Source: Candidatus Brachythrix odensensis
Lineage (GTDB): Bacteria; Chloroflexota; Anaerolineae; J036; Brachytrichaceae
NCBI GenBank assembly: GCA_016714465.1
Contig: JADKDT010000005.1
Span: forward strand, 186,001 to 250,000
DNA length: 64,000 nucleotides
Direction of reading: 5' to 3'
Every line of letters starts with the position of its first letter. Position 1 is the stretch's first letter. The position numbers were made by a program, and so were the translations under genes. Of this stretch, positions 57,285 to 64,000 are shown piece after piece. The notes beneath the pieces were generated by a model, which worked only from the letters and a program-made list of their open reading frames with translations, ran no database searches and had not been told where the DNA came from.

Positions 57285-57341
57285 CCCTTGACGGAAACCC
57301 GACAAAACGCCAACTCGCGTCGCCGCGCCGCTCTCGGCAAA

Positions 57342-57403
57342 CAACAGAAGAAAGGAAGAACGGGAGGGTGCGAATATTCCTTCTTTCTTCCGTTCTTCTG
57401 TTG
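57342..57403. repeat. purine-rich CAACAGAAGAAAGGAAGAA palindrome, copy 3
   Basis: The left arm is CAACAGAAGAAAGGAAGAACG; the right complement pairs imperfectly over 22-24 bp. It lies in the 267-bp gap before vapB. Copies 1, 2 and 4 lie at 36787, 48499 and 62641. Confidence 0.82.
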
Positions 57404-57491
57404 AAAGCCTTGCCCGACGAGTCACTCGGCGAAGCAGTGAACCCGCAGCGGCCGGCTTTGCATGAGCCATGCCCTTGGCGTCTTTCTTTCC

Positions 57492-57520
57492 TTGACGCGC
57501 TACGGCCCTTGATATACAAT
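57492..57520 (+). promoter_or_regulatory. promoter of the vapBC operon, leaderless type
   Basis: TTGACG (57492-57497), 17-nt spacer, TACAAT (57515-57520). The antitoxin ATG (57527) follows after 6 nt, so the mRNA would start at or next to the AUG. Confidence 0.75.
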
Positions 57521-57526
57521 CTTCCC

Positions 57527-57793
57527 ATGATTACGACCATAACGGGGAAGAACCAGGTGACGCTGCCGGCTGAGATCGTCAAAGCGCTGGCGCTCACCCC
57601 CGGCACGAGGCTGGAGTGGCGCATTGGACCCGATGGCAGCATCGTCGCCCAACCACGCCCGTCGCGCGCGCGATTGGCCGTCGCGTTTCTGGGCAGCGGG
57701 CGGCGACTGCTCAAACCGGGCGATGATCCGGTTGCGGAACTGATTGCTGCACGCGAGGCCGAGGATGCCGAAGCAGATCCGGCTCGGCCATGA
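57527..57793 (+). CDS. AbrB/MazE-type antitoxin (VapB-like)
   Basis: An 88-residue protein with a swapped-hairpin AbrB DNA-binding domain: ITTITGKNQVTLPAEIVKALALTPGTRLEW (~2-31). The C-terminal half is acidic and Ala-rich (GDDPVAELIAAREAEDAEADPARP) and would wrap the toxin. It binds its own promoter and neutralises the downstream PIN-domain toxin. The ATG at 57527 is 6 nt after the -10 box, and the longer frame from 57281 covers the palindrome. Its stop overlaps the toxin start (ATGA at 57790). Confidence 0.87.
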   Translation: MITTITGKNQVTLPAEIVKALALTPGTRLEWRIGPDGSIVAQPRPSRARLAVAFLGSGRRLLKPGDDPVAELIAAREAEDAEADPARP

Positions 57794-58197
57794 ATACGCT
57801 GCTTGATACATCGGCGCTCCTGGCGCTCTATTTTGGGGAGTCAGGCGGCGCCCGAGTCGCCGCGATGTTTGGCGATCCCGGTGTTCGCGTGAGCATATCG
57901 GCATTATCCGTTGGTGAGTTCTGGGGCCGGTTGCGCGCGCGAAGCATCCCGACGGATTTCGATGACGCCTGGGCGAGTCTGCGGGAGTTGATTGATGATG
58001 TCATCCCAGTCTCGACCGACATCGTGCTGGCCTCTTGCGCCCTGCGCCAGGCAACTCCAGCGCGCCTGCCCTATATCGATGCGTTGATCGCGGCGACTGC
58101 GGCGGCGCGAAATGCTGTGCTTATCCATCGGGATGCCCACTTTGCCGCGATCCCGGCGGGCATTCTCAAACAGGAGATGCTTACGGAGCCCACATGA
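57790..58197 (+). CDS. PIN-domain ribonuclease toxin (VapC-like)
   Basis: A 135-residue PIN-domain protein. The first acidic residue is in LLDTSALLALYFGE (~4-17), a conserved Glu in SVGEFWGRL (~41-49), and a central Asp in YIDALIAATA (~96-105) followed by VLIHRDAHFAAI (~113-124), so the acidic active-site set is present. It would cleave RNA when its antitoxin is degraded. It is translationally coupled to both the upstream antitoxin and the downstream dihydroorotase gene (ATGA at 58194), an unusual layout for a toxin-antitoxin pair. Confidence 0.9.
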   Translation: MNTLLDTSALLALYFGESGGARVAAMFGDPGVRVSISALSVGEFWGRLRARSIPTDFDDAWASLRELIDDVIPVSTDIVLASCALRQATPARLPYIDALIAATAAARNAVLIHRDAHFAAIPAGILKQEMLTEPT

Positions 58198-59264
58198 CCA
58201 CGATCAAACTGCCCGGCCTGGTTGACACCCACGTCCATCTGCGCGAACCCGGCGCCATCCACAAGGAAGACTTTGACAGCGGCACCCGCGCGGCGCTGGC
58301 TGGCGGCTTTACCTACGTCGCCGCCATGCCCAACACCAGCCCGTCGGTCACCGACGCCGCCAGCCTTGCCCTCGCCCGCGCGGCGGCCCGGGCCAAGGCC
58401 CGCTGCGACTTCGGCCTCTACCTCGGGGCGACGGTCGACAACGTCGCGAGCGCAGCGGACCTGGCGAACGATTGCGCCGGGCTGAAGATGTATTTGGATA
58501 ATACGTTTGGCACGCTCAAGATGGACAGCCTGGGCGCGCTGCTCGCCCACGCCCGGGCCTGGCCGGCCGATCGCCCGCTGCTGTGCCACGCCGAGCAGCG
58601 CACCGCCGCGGCCGCGATCATGGCCGCCCACCTGGCCGGCCGCTCGATCCACATCTGCCACGTCAGCCGGATCGACGAGCTCGAGCTCATCCGGCGGGCC
58701 AGAGCGGCCGGGATTGCGGTGACTTGCGAAGTGTGCCCGCACCACCTGTGGCTGTGCGATGAGGACATCCCCCGCCTTGGCCCGGGCCGGGCCGAGGTCC
58801 GACCCATGCTGGCGACCCGGGCCGATATGCTGGCCCTGCGGGCCAACCTCGATCTGATCGACATGTTCGCCACCGACCACGCCCCGCATCTGCTCGCCGA
58901 AAAGGACAGCCCGGCTGCGCCCCCCGGCTACCCCGGGCTCGAGACGGCGTTGCCGCTGTATCTGCGTCTGGTCGATGAAGGCCTGCTCAGCCTGGAGGGC
59001 GTGATTGCCCGGATGAGCGCCAACCCGCGCCGCATCTTCGCCCTGCCCGAGCAGCCCGAGACCTGGATCGAAGTCGACCTCGACGCGGTCTGGACCGCCC
59101 GCGGCGCGCAGATGCAGACCCGCGCGGGTTGGACGCCTTTCGAGGGCTGGCCGATGAAGGGCCGGGTCGAGCGGGTGGTCCTGCGCGGACGGGAAGCGTA
59201 TGTGGATGGGCGGGTGACCGTCGAGCCGGGCTATGGGCGGGAGATAGGATTGGGGCGTGCCTGA
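58194..59264 (+). CDS. dihydroorotase-like amidohydrolase
   Basis: A 356-residue amidohydrolase. Metal ligands and the motif set are visible: VDTHVHLREPG (HxH, ~9-19), AAMPNTSPSVTD, a carbamylated-Lys site in LKMYLDNTFG (~97-106), LLCHAEQ, and IHICHVSR (~154-161; ligand His), then DMFATDHAPH (~222-231; catalytic Asp) and PGLETALPL. It ring-closes carbamoyl aspartate in de novo pyrimidine synthesis, or acts on a related cyclic amide. The ATG at 58194 overlaps the vapC stop, and the longer frame from 58035 lies inside vapC. It overlaps the MFS gene by 8 nt. Confidence 0.88.
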   Translation: MTTIKLPGLVDTHVHLREPGAIHKEDFDSGTRAALAGGFTYVAAMPNTSPSVTDAASLALARAAARAKARCDFGLYLGATVDNVASAADLANDCAGLKMYLDNTFGTLKMDSLGALLAHARAWPADRPLLCHAEQRTAAAAIMAAHLAGRSIHICHVSRIDELELIRRARAAGIAVTCEVCPHHLWLCDEDIPRLGPGRAEVRPMLATRADMLALRANLDLIDMFATDHAPHLLAEKDSPAAPPGYPGLETALPLYLRLVDEGLLSLEGVIARMSANPRRIFALPEQPETWIEVDLDAVWTARGAQMQTRAGWTPFEGWPMKGRVERVVLRGREAYVDGRVTVEPGYGREIGLGRA

Positions 59265-60519
59265 CGAAAAACCCCGAGCGGCCGCGATCTCGCGCCAGGG
59301 CTGGCTGCTGGTTATCGGTCTGGGCATCTGGTTCATCGGGACCGGCGTCCCGTCCGTGCTGTTTGAGCTCTACCTGGCCGCGCTCGGCCTCAACCGGACC
59401 TCGATCGGATGGATGACGCTGGCCCACAACCTGGGCGGCGCGCTGATGGCGCCCCTGGCCGCCTGGCTGATGGACCGGCTCGGCCAGCGCCGGGCCATCC
59501 TGACCGGGGCCGCGATCGGGATTGCGGCCTGGGCGGGCACGCTCCTGATTCCCCAGCTCGAAGCCATGCTCGTCCTGTATGCGATCAGCGGGTTTGGGCT
59601 GGTGATGTATGCCCTGACCGTTGTGCCGCTCGCGGCGATGCTGAGCACGCCAGCCAACCGCACCCGTCTGTTCAGCGTGAGTGAGGGGGTAAGCACAATC
59701 GCGGCTGTTGTTGGCAACCTGCTCGCCGGCGTGCTGCCGGCCGCCCTGGCGCTTGGATTGGCCGCCCGGGCCGACTCGGCCGAGGCTTATCGGGCCGCCA
59801 TCCTGGTTTCGCTGGGGATCCGCGTGATGGCCCTGATCCCGCTTGCGCGCCTGCATCCGCCCGAGCTGCCGCATGAGGCCGGCCCGGATGGCGCGCTCGC
59901 GCCGGTCCGCCGGATGGCCGCCCTGCGCTATTTCGACCCGCGGGTGCTGCTCAAACTTCGCACGCCGGTCTTCCGTTATGCGCTCCCCCTGGCCATCATC
60001 TTCTTCGGCGGGAGCATGGTGGCCCGCTTTCTCACCCTGATCCTGCGCGATCGCTTTGGCGTGTCGGACCAGTTCCTCAGCATGCTGCTGGCGGCGATGA
60101 ATCTGAGCATGGGCGTGGCGACCTTTGCCGGGCCGTGGTTTGCCCAGCGCCTGGGGCGGGTCGAATCGCTGGTTACCGGCGCGGCGCTCTCGGTGATCGC
60201 TTACGGTGTCGTGGGCTTCAGCCCGGCCCTGGCCTGGGTGGTGGCAGCCCTGATTGCCCGGGCCGCGATCTTCAACCTGGCTCTGCCACTGTATCGGGCC
60301 CACATCATCGACCGCACCCCGCCGGTCGAGTACGCGGTGGTGAATCTGATTCTGACCACGGCCATCAACGTCGGCGCGCTCGCCCCGCCCCTCAGCGGAT
60401 GGCTGCAGGACCGGGTCGGGCTCACCCCGATTTTCCTGATCGCCATGGGCGCGTATGCCGTCGGGGCGGCACTGTTATGGGCAATCGCGGTTCGGGACCG
60501 CCGACCGCAATCCGCATGA
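59257..60519 (+). CDS. MFS transporter
   Basis: A 420-residue 12-helix major facilitator. The first helix begins GWLLVIGLGIWFIGTGVPSVLFELYL, and a loop with APLAAWLMDRLGQRRAIL (~70-87) has the family's DxxGxR-like motif. The central loop (HPPELPHEAGPDGALAPVR) joins the two halves. Substrate and direction are unknown. Starts with GTG at 59257, overlapping the dihydroorotase by 8 nt, so it may serve pyrimidine-related transport, though this is an inference. A palindrome begins at its stop codon. Confidence 0.88.
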   Translation: MPDEKPRAAAISRQGWLLVIGLGIWFIGTGVPSVLFELYLAALGLNRTSIGWMTLAHNLGGALMAPLAAWLMDRLGQRRAILTGAAIGIAAWAGTLLIPQLEAMLVLYAISGFGLVMYALTVVPLAAMLSTPANRTRLFSVSEGVSTIAAVVGNLLAGVLPAALALGLAARADSAEAYRAAILVSLGIRVMALIPLARLHPPELPHEAGPDGALAPVRRMAALRYFDPRVLLKLRTPVFRYALPLAIIFFGGSMVARFLTLILRDRFGVSDQFLSMLLAAMNLSMGVATFAGPWFAQRLGRVESLVTGAALSVIAYGVVGFSPALAWVVAALIARAAIFNLALPLYRAHIIDRTPPVEYAVVNLILTTAINVGALAPPLSGWLQDRVGLTPIFLIAMGAYAVGAALLWAIAVRDRRPQSA

Positions 60520-60591
60520 ACAATCTCCGAATCACTAGCCCCCGCCCCGGCGTACGCCGGGGCGGGGGCTAGTGATTCCGGAAGATTGTTC
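60518..60591. repeat. palindrome with GAACAATCT outer and AATCACTAGCCCCCG inner arms
   Basis: Inner arms (about 60530-60553 and 60554-60577) are perfect 24-bp complements meeting without a loop; outer GAACAATCT (60518-60526) pairs with AGATTGTTC (60583-60591) with a 2-nt asymmetry between. The first bases are the last two of the MFS stop codon (60517-60519). It shares the CCCGGCGTACGCCGGG centre with the copy at 16214-16273. Confidence 0.9.
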
Positions 60592-60628
60592 TGCAGCAAT
60601 TTCACCTGTGGTAACGTCCCTTTTCGGC

Positions 60629-62620
60629 ATGAATGAGTTTGGCGCACTGGCGCTTGGCGCGGTTGGCCTGCTGAATCGCATTGTCGTCACGGGCATCCTG
60701 ATCACCGCGTTTGCGCTGATCATCTACATCGGGTTGTACAACCGGCGCAGCCGGATCGCGCGCTCGTTCGCCATCCTGCTCGGCTGCATCATCGGCACGT
60801 TTCTGATGGAGCTGTTTTCCCAGCTTTCGGTTGGAGATGTGACCTTCGCCTGGCAGCGTCTGCAGTGGATCGGGATCGCCCTGGTCCCGGCGGCGTCGCT
60901 CGATCTGTCGGACACGCTGTTGCGCGCCACGGGCGATATCTCGCCGACCCGCCGGATCGGGGCCAAGCTGGGCTATGTGGGCGGCTGTCTGGTCTTTCTA
61001 CTGGTCCTGCTGACCGATCTCATCGCCGAGCCCGGGGTGAGCGTCGACCGGCTACCCCACCTGACTCCCGGCCCGTTCTTCTTCCCCTTCACCCTGCTGT
61101 ACTTTGCCTGCGCGGCCTGGGCGACCTTCAACGTCATCGAGGCCCGCCGGCGCTCGCTCACCAGCACCAGCAAGCGCCGGATGACCTACTTCGCGATCGC
61201 CTTTGCCGCGCCGATGCTGTCGATGTTCCCGTATCTGCTCCCGATTGGCTGGCCGGATGCCTTCCCGCTGATCGTGCCCTGGCTGGCCGTGCTGTTTGTG
61301 AACATGGGGGTTGGCGCGTCGATGACGTTCATGGGCTACACGGTCGCCTACTTTGGCGCGGGGGCGCCCGATCGGGTTATCAAGCGGCGGTTGGTCAAGT
61401 ATCTGATCCGCGGGCCGCTCCTGGCCGCCCTGGTCATCGCCGCCATCGTCATCAGCAGCCGCTTCGAGCGCTGGCTCGGGCTGCCGGGCGCCTTTATCGG
61501 GTTGACCACCGCGGCCTCGATCGTGCTGCTCACCCAGCTCTTCATCGTCACCCTGCAACCGGCGCTTGACCGTTTCATCGCCGGCGAGGACAGCGCCGAA
61601 GTTGCCCGCCTGCAGCAGTTTGGCGAGCGGCTGATGACGACCTCGGACCTCAACCAGTATCTCGAGAATATTCTCGCTGCGTTGTGCGATCTGCTGCGGG
61701 CGCGCACCGCGTTCGTCGCCATGTGGTCGATAACGGGCGAGGAGCGCCTGGGCGCGCTCAAGGCCCCGGTCGTGGTCACTGTCGGGAATGTCGATCCGGC
61801 GGATCTGCCGGTGACAACCGAAGCCATCCGCAAGGTGGCGGGCGCGGCGAATGGCACTGGCGGGCTCACGTCCGAGGGCGCCATCATCGTCCCCGACTCG
61901 GGCGAGGCGCCGCCGCCCAGCCTCGAGGGCGAATTCACCCAGTGGAAGGGTTATTGGCTGATTCCGTTGCGCGCGCGGGAGAACCCCGACACCCTGCTCG
62001 GCGTGATCGGCCTGGTCGCCCGCGCCTCGGCCCTCGAGCTCACCCGCGAGGAGCGGACCGGCATGGGCGTGCTGGTCACTCAGGCCGCCCGCGCGCTCGA
62101 GGACGCGGCCAAACAGCAGCGCGCTTTCGACGCCCTCACCCGGATCATCCCCGAAGCCGAGGACATGCAGCGCCGCTTCTCGGCGACCCGCAACCCGGCC
62201 GCGCCGACCCTGGCCGACTTCGAGATGACGCCCAAGGGTTATGACGACTTCACCCAGCTCGTCCGCGACGCGCTCAGCCAGTTTTGGGGCGGCCCGAAGC
62301 TGGCCAACTCGCCGCTCACGAATCTCAAGATCGTCAGCGACGCCATGGCGGCCAACAACGGCAACGCCACCAAGGCCCTGCGCTCGGTGCTCGAAGTGGC
62401 CATCGAGCGCCTGAAACCCGACGGCCAGCGCAGCATGACCGCCGCCGAGTGGCTGCTCTACAACATTCTGGACATGAAGATCGTCCAGAGCCAGCGCGTT
62501 CGGGATGTGGCCCGCAAGCTGGTCATGAGCGAGAGCGACCTGTATCGCAAGCAGCGAGCCGCCTTCGAGGAAGTCGCCCGGGTGGTCATGGAGATGGAGC
62601 GTGAGGCGCATGGATCGTAG
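60629..62620 (+). CDS. multi-pass membrane protein with GAF domain and helical C-terminus
   Basis: A 663-residue protein. Residues about 8-330 carry at least seven hydrophobic segments (IVVTGILITAFALIIYIGLY, GCLVFLLVLLTDLIAEP, VPWLAVLFVNMGVGASMTFMG, LAALVIAAIVISSRF), and a GAF-like domain follows (~345-520; NQYLENILAALCDLLRARTAFVAMW). The C-terminal 140 residues are helical, ending with a region that could be a Fis-type HTH (QRVRDVARKLVMSESDLYRKQRAAFEEVARVV). No histidine-kinase phospho-acceptor or ATPase motifs are seen. It may be a membrane sensor acting through another partner. ATG at 60629 is preferred to 60572, which lies in the palindrome. Confidence 0.72.
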   Translation: MNEFGALALGAVGLLNRIVVTGILITAFALIIYIGLYNRRSRIARSFAILLGCIIGTFLMELFSQLSVGDVTFAWQRLQWIGIALVPAASLDLSDTLLRATGDISPTRRIGAKLGYVGGCLVFLLVLLTDLIAEPGVSVDRLPHLTPGPFFFPFTLLYFACAAWATFNVIEARRRSLTSTSKRRMTYFAIAFAAPMLSMFPYLLPIGWPDAFPLIVPWLAVLFVNMGVGASMTFMGYTVAYFGAGAPDRVIKRRLVKYLIRGPLLAALVIAAIVISSRFERWLGLPGAFIGLTTAASIVLLTQLFIVTLQPALDRFIAGEDSAEVARLQQFGERLMTTSDLNQYLENILAALCDLLRARTAFVAMWSITGEERLGALKAPVVVTVGNVDPADLPVTTEAIRKVAGAANGTGGLTSEGAIIVPDSGEAPPPSLEGEFTQWKGYWLIPLRARENPDTLLGVIGLVARASALELTREERTGMGVLVTQAARALEDAAKQQRAFDALTRIIPEAEDMQRRFSATRNPAAPTLADFEMTPKGYDDFTQLVRDALSQFWGGPKLANSPLTNLKIVSDAMAANNGNATKALRSVLEVAIERLKPDGQRSMTAAEWLLYNILDMKIVQSQRVRDVARKLVMSESDLYRKQRAAFEEVARVVMEMEREAHGS

Positions 62621-62640
62621 CGCGCCACAGGTCGTATTCT

Positions 62641-62701
62641 TAACAGAAGAAGGGAAGAAAGAAGGAAACCATGTTCTCTTCCTTCTTCCTTTCTTCTGTT
62701 G
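62641..62701. repeat. purine-rich TAACAGAAGAAGGGAAGAAA palindrome, copy 4
   Basis: The left half is purine-rich (ACAGAAGAAGGGAAGAAAG), the right half is its pyrimidine-rich near complement over about 25 bp. It starts 20 nt after the stop of the membrane GAF gene and ends 37 nt before the MBL gene. Confidence 0.82.
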
Positions 62702-62738
62702 AAAAGGATCGCACCCGGCACGACGCGACGGATGACGC

Positions 62739-63437
62739 ATGAAAACGATTACCCCGGACATCCATGAGCTCTCGCTTGGCATCGTCAACGTCTGGCTGAT
62801 CCGGGATGGCGACGGCTGGGTGTTGATCGACACCGGGTCGCCCAACAGCGCCGGTGAGATCCTGAATGCCGCGGGGATTCTGGGTTTCCCGCCCGAGCAA
62901 CTGCGCCATGTCGTCCTCACCCATCACCATGCCGACCACGCCGGGAGCCTGGCTGCCCTCCGCCTGCGCACCCCGGCTGACGCGACCGCCCACCCGCTGG
63001 ACGCCGACCTGATCCGGCGCGGAACGGCGGTCCGACCAACGCTCAAACCCGGCCCAAGCGCCTTCAGCCGGGTGTTGGTCCGCCTGTTTGGCGCCTCGGG
63101 CTCGGCGCCGTATGAGCCCGGCATTGTTGAGGGCGAGGCCAGCGACGGCGACGTGCTGCCGATCGCGGGCGGGCTGCGGGTGATCCATACGCCTGGGCAC
63201 AGCGCCGGCCACATTGCCCTGTTCGCCGAGCGGCAGGGCGTGCTGTTTGCCGGCGACACCTGCGCGAACATGTTTGGGCTGGGCCCGTCGATCATGTATG
63301 AGGATGCGGCCGCGGGGATGGGCAGCCTGGCCCGCCTCGCGACGCTCGATTTTGAGGCGGTGTGTTTCGGGCACGGGCGGGCGATTACGCGCGATGCGGC
63401 CGGGCGCTTCCGCCGGCGCTGGGCGGGCGGCATATAG
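62739..63437 (+). CDS. metallo-beta-lactamase-fold hydrolase
   Basis: A 232-residue MBL-fold protein. Zinc site: VLTHHHADHAG (~59-69) with the HxHxDH motif, then IHTPGHSAGHIALF (~148-161; ligand His), and an Asp in LFAGDTCANMF (~170). The C-terminal FGHGRAITRDAA (~210-221) carries the last His. Such enzymes hydrolyse thioesters, lactones or glutathione adducts; the subgroup is unassigned. The start is ATG at 62739. Confidence 0.88.
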   Translation: MKTITPDIHELSLGIVNVWLIRDGDGWVLIDTGSPNSAGEILNAAGILGFPPEQLRHVVLTHHHADHAGSLAALRLRTPADATAHPLDADLIRRGTAVRPTLKPGPSAFSRVLVRLFGASGSAPYEPGIVEGEASDGDVLPIAGGLRVIHTPGHSAGHIALFAERQGVLFAGDTCANMFGLGPSIMYEDAAAGMGSLARLATLDFEAVCFGHGRAITRDAAGRFRRRWAGGI

Positions 63438-63441
63438 GTCT

Positions 63442-63474
63442 GCGGATACGCGCCCGGATCGGGCACCCATCCGC
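63442..63474. repeat. imperfect hairpin GCGGAT..GCCCG..CGGGC..ATCCGC
   Basis: Outer GCGGAT (63442-63447) pairs with ATCCGC (63469-63474); inner GCCCG (63452-63456) pairs with CGGGC (63460-63464), with an interior bulge. It starts 4 nt after the MBL-protein stop and could be a terminator. Confidence 0.6.
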
Positions 63475-63549
63475 CTGGGTCAGTCTGGGGTAATGCTGAC
63501 ACCCATCTACTGCCTGTTTCGCACGCTGGAGTCAGAAGGCAATCGCGCA

Positions 63550-64000
63550 TTATTCGGGCCACTCTGGCCAGTTTCTCCAGCTTGTATTCGCGCCTCGCTT
63601 CAGGGCATCTAGCTCTACAGTCGAATTTGCTTCAATCGCTCGACCAATCGCCATAAAGAACGGACTCTGGGAGGCTCTCTCGCCTTGCGCCACGACGGGA
63701 TGCCGCCATTCGTACGTTTCATAAAGCAGTTCCAGTTTAGGATCGACCGAGAGCAAATGTAAGAGCGTCTTGTCACGCATGAATAGGTCTTCGCGATGCG
63801 CCATTGCCAAGTACCTTAATAGTGCGACGGGTCGCGATATCTCATTCTCCGGTGTATCCGGACCACGTATGTGGTGCTCAAGATACACCAATTCGGTCGA
63901 TGGTAGCGCCAATTGCACGGAATTAACCCACAGCGGCGCGCCAACAAGTCGGCAAATAGTCGTGCCATCTGGCTGCTCAGTGAGGGCCGGAGTCCTATCC
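63550..64000 (-). CDS. partial hypothetical protein, 5' end beyond the window, lower-GC codon use
   Basis: The frame is open from the window edge (codons from 63999 down) to the TGA-like stop at 63550, giving about 150 residues; a GTG at 63918 is not needed as a start. The sequence (LEHHIRGPDTPENEISRPVALLRYLAMAHREDLF, HLLSVDPKLELLYETYEWRHPVVAQ) is not recognised. The region is close to half GC and uses A/T-ending codons more freely than neighbours, which suggests transfer or a non-native origin. It is convergent with the MBL gene. Confidence 0.6.
   Translation of the reverse strand, partial: DRTPALTEQPDGTTICRLVGAPLWVNSVQLALPSTELVYLEHHIRGPDTPENEISRPVALLRYLAMAHREDLFMRDKTLLHLLSVDPKLELLYETYEWRHPVVAQGERASQSPFFMAIGRAIEANSTVELDALKRGANTSWRNWPEWPE

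Noticed and set aside
1..64000. Search for tRNA or rRNA genes and CRISPR arrays
   Set aside because: No cloverleaf-like TTCRANNC arms with matching acceptor stems, no conserved rRNA words and no regularly spaced repeats were noticed by eye. A computed search could still find a tRNA.

Overview
The window is a high-GC bacterial chromosome segment that looks like part of a metagenome-assembled or draft genome of a Chloroflexota bacterium, probably near Anaerolineae. That placement is an inference. It rests on secreted beta-helix proteins ending in a short PRVLR tail, a secreted CSLREA-like domain, Ser/Thr kinases with TPR repeats, a type II pantothenate kinase, and general protein style. No rRNA, tRNA, CRISPR array, phage or IS transposase was recognised. 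About 55 protein genes are called, many tightly packed with ATGA start/stop overlaps.

Layout. 1-7.4 kb: end of a YyaL-type protein, a methyltransferase, a secreted beta-helix protein, an MFS transporter, an alpha/beta hydrolase and a membrane glycosyltransferase. 7.5-16.2 kb: a plus-strand catabolic cluster with a peptide-type ABC importer (binding protein and two permeases), an MDR oxidoreductase, a TPR protein, an FCD-type GntR regulator, a Gfo/Idh/MocA dehydrogenase and an M20 peptidase. 16.3-21.2 kb: small enzymes (GyrI-like, saccharopine-dehydrogenase-like, PhnP-like, P-loop kinase, VOC, DinB). 21.3-29.4 kb: a minus-strand signalling operon (Tag glycosylase, double FHA-LCAT hydrolase, Ser/Thr kinase-TPR, an unknown Lys-rich protein, a TPR protein). 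29.5-35 kb: two large surface proteins, one a beta-helix/Calx-beta protein and one an S74-chaperone adhesin. 35-38 kb: HAD phosphatase, prmC and prfA. 38-41.9 kb: a glycan cluster with a nucleotidyltransferase/SIS fusion and two glycosyltransferases. 42-44.4 kb: era and a fused xanthine-dehydrogenase-type FAD/2Fe-2S protein. 45.4-48.4 kb: GNAT, then an ArsR-SRPBCC-DUF1801-VOC operon. 48.6-51.8 kb: a second permease pair and a nucleotidyltransferase-fold protein. 52-63.4 kb: DUF3267, META lipoprotein, a binding-protein/VWA chimera, PanK, pseudouridine synthase, vapBC, dihydroorotase, MFS, a membrane GAF protein and an MBL hydrolase. 63.5 kb on: a partial gene of lower GC.

The outstanding feature is a set of about 27 intergenic palindromes, many with 15-31 bp near-perfect stems. 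They fall into several sequence families. Most begin 0-25 nt after a stop codon, and in several cases the stop codon lies inside the palindrome arm. Copies of a family differ in sequence yet keep both arms complementary. Two poly-G blocks (41.9-42.1 kb and 44.55-44.61 kb) and five single-gene frameshifts suggest local sequence errors, so the affected genes are described as restored genes.
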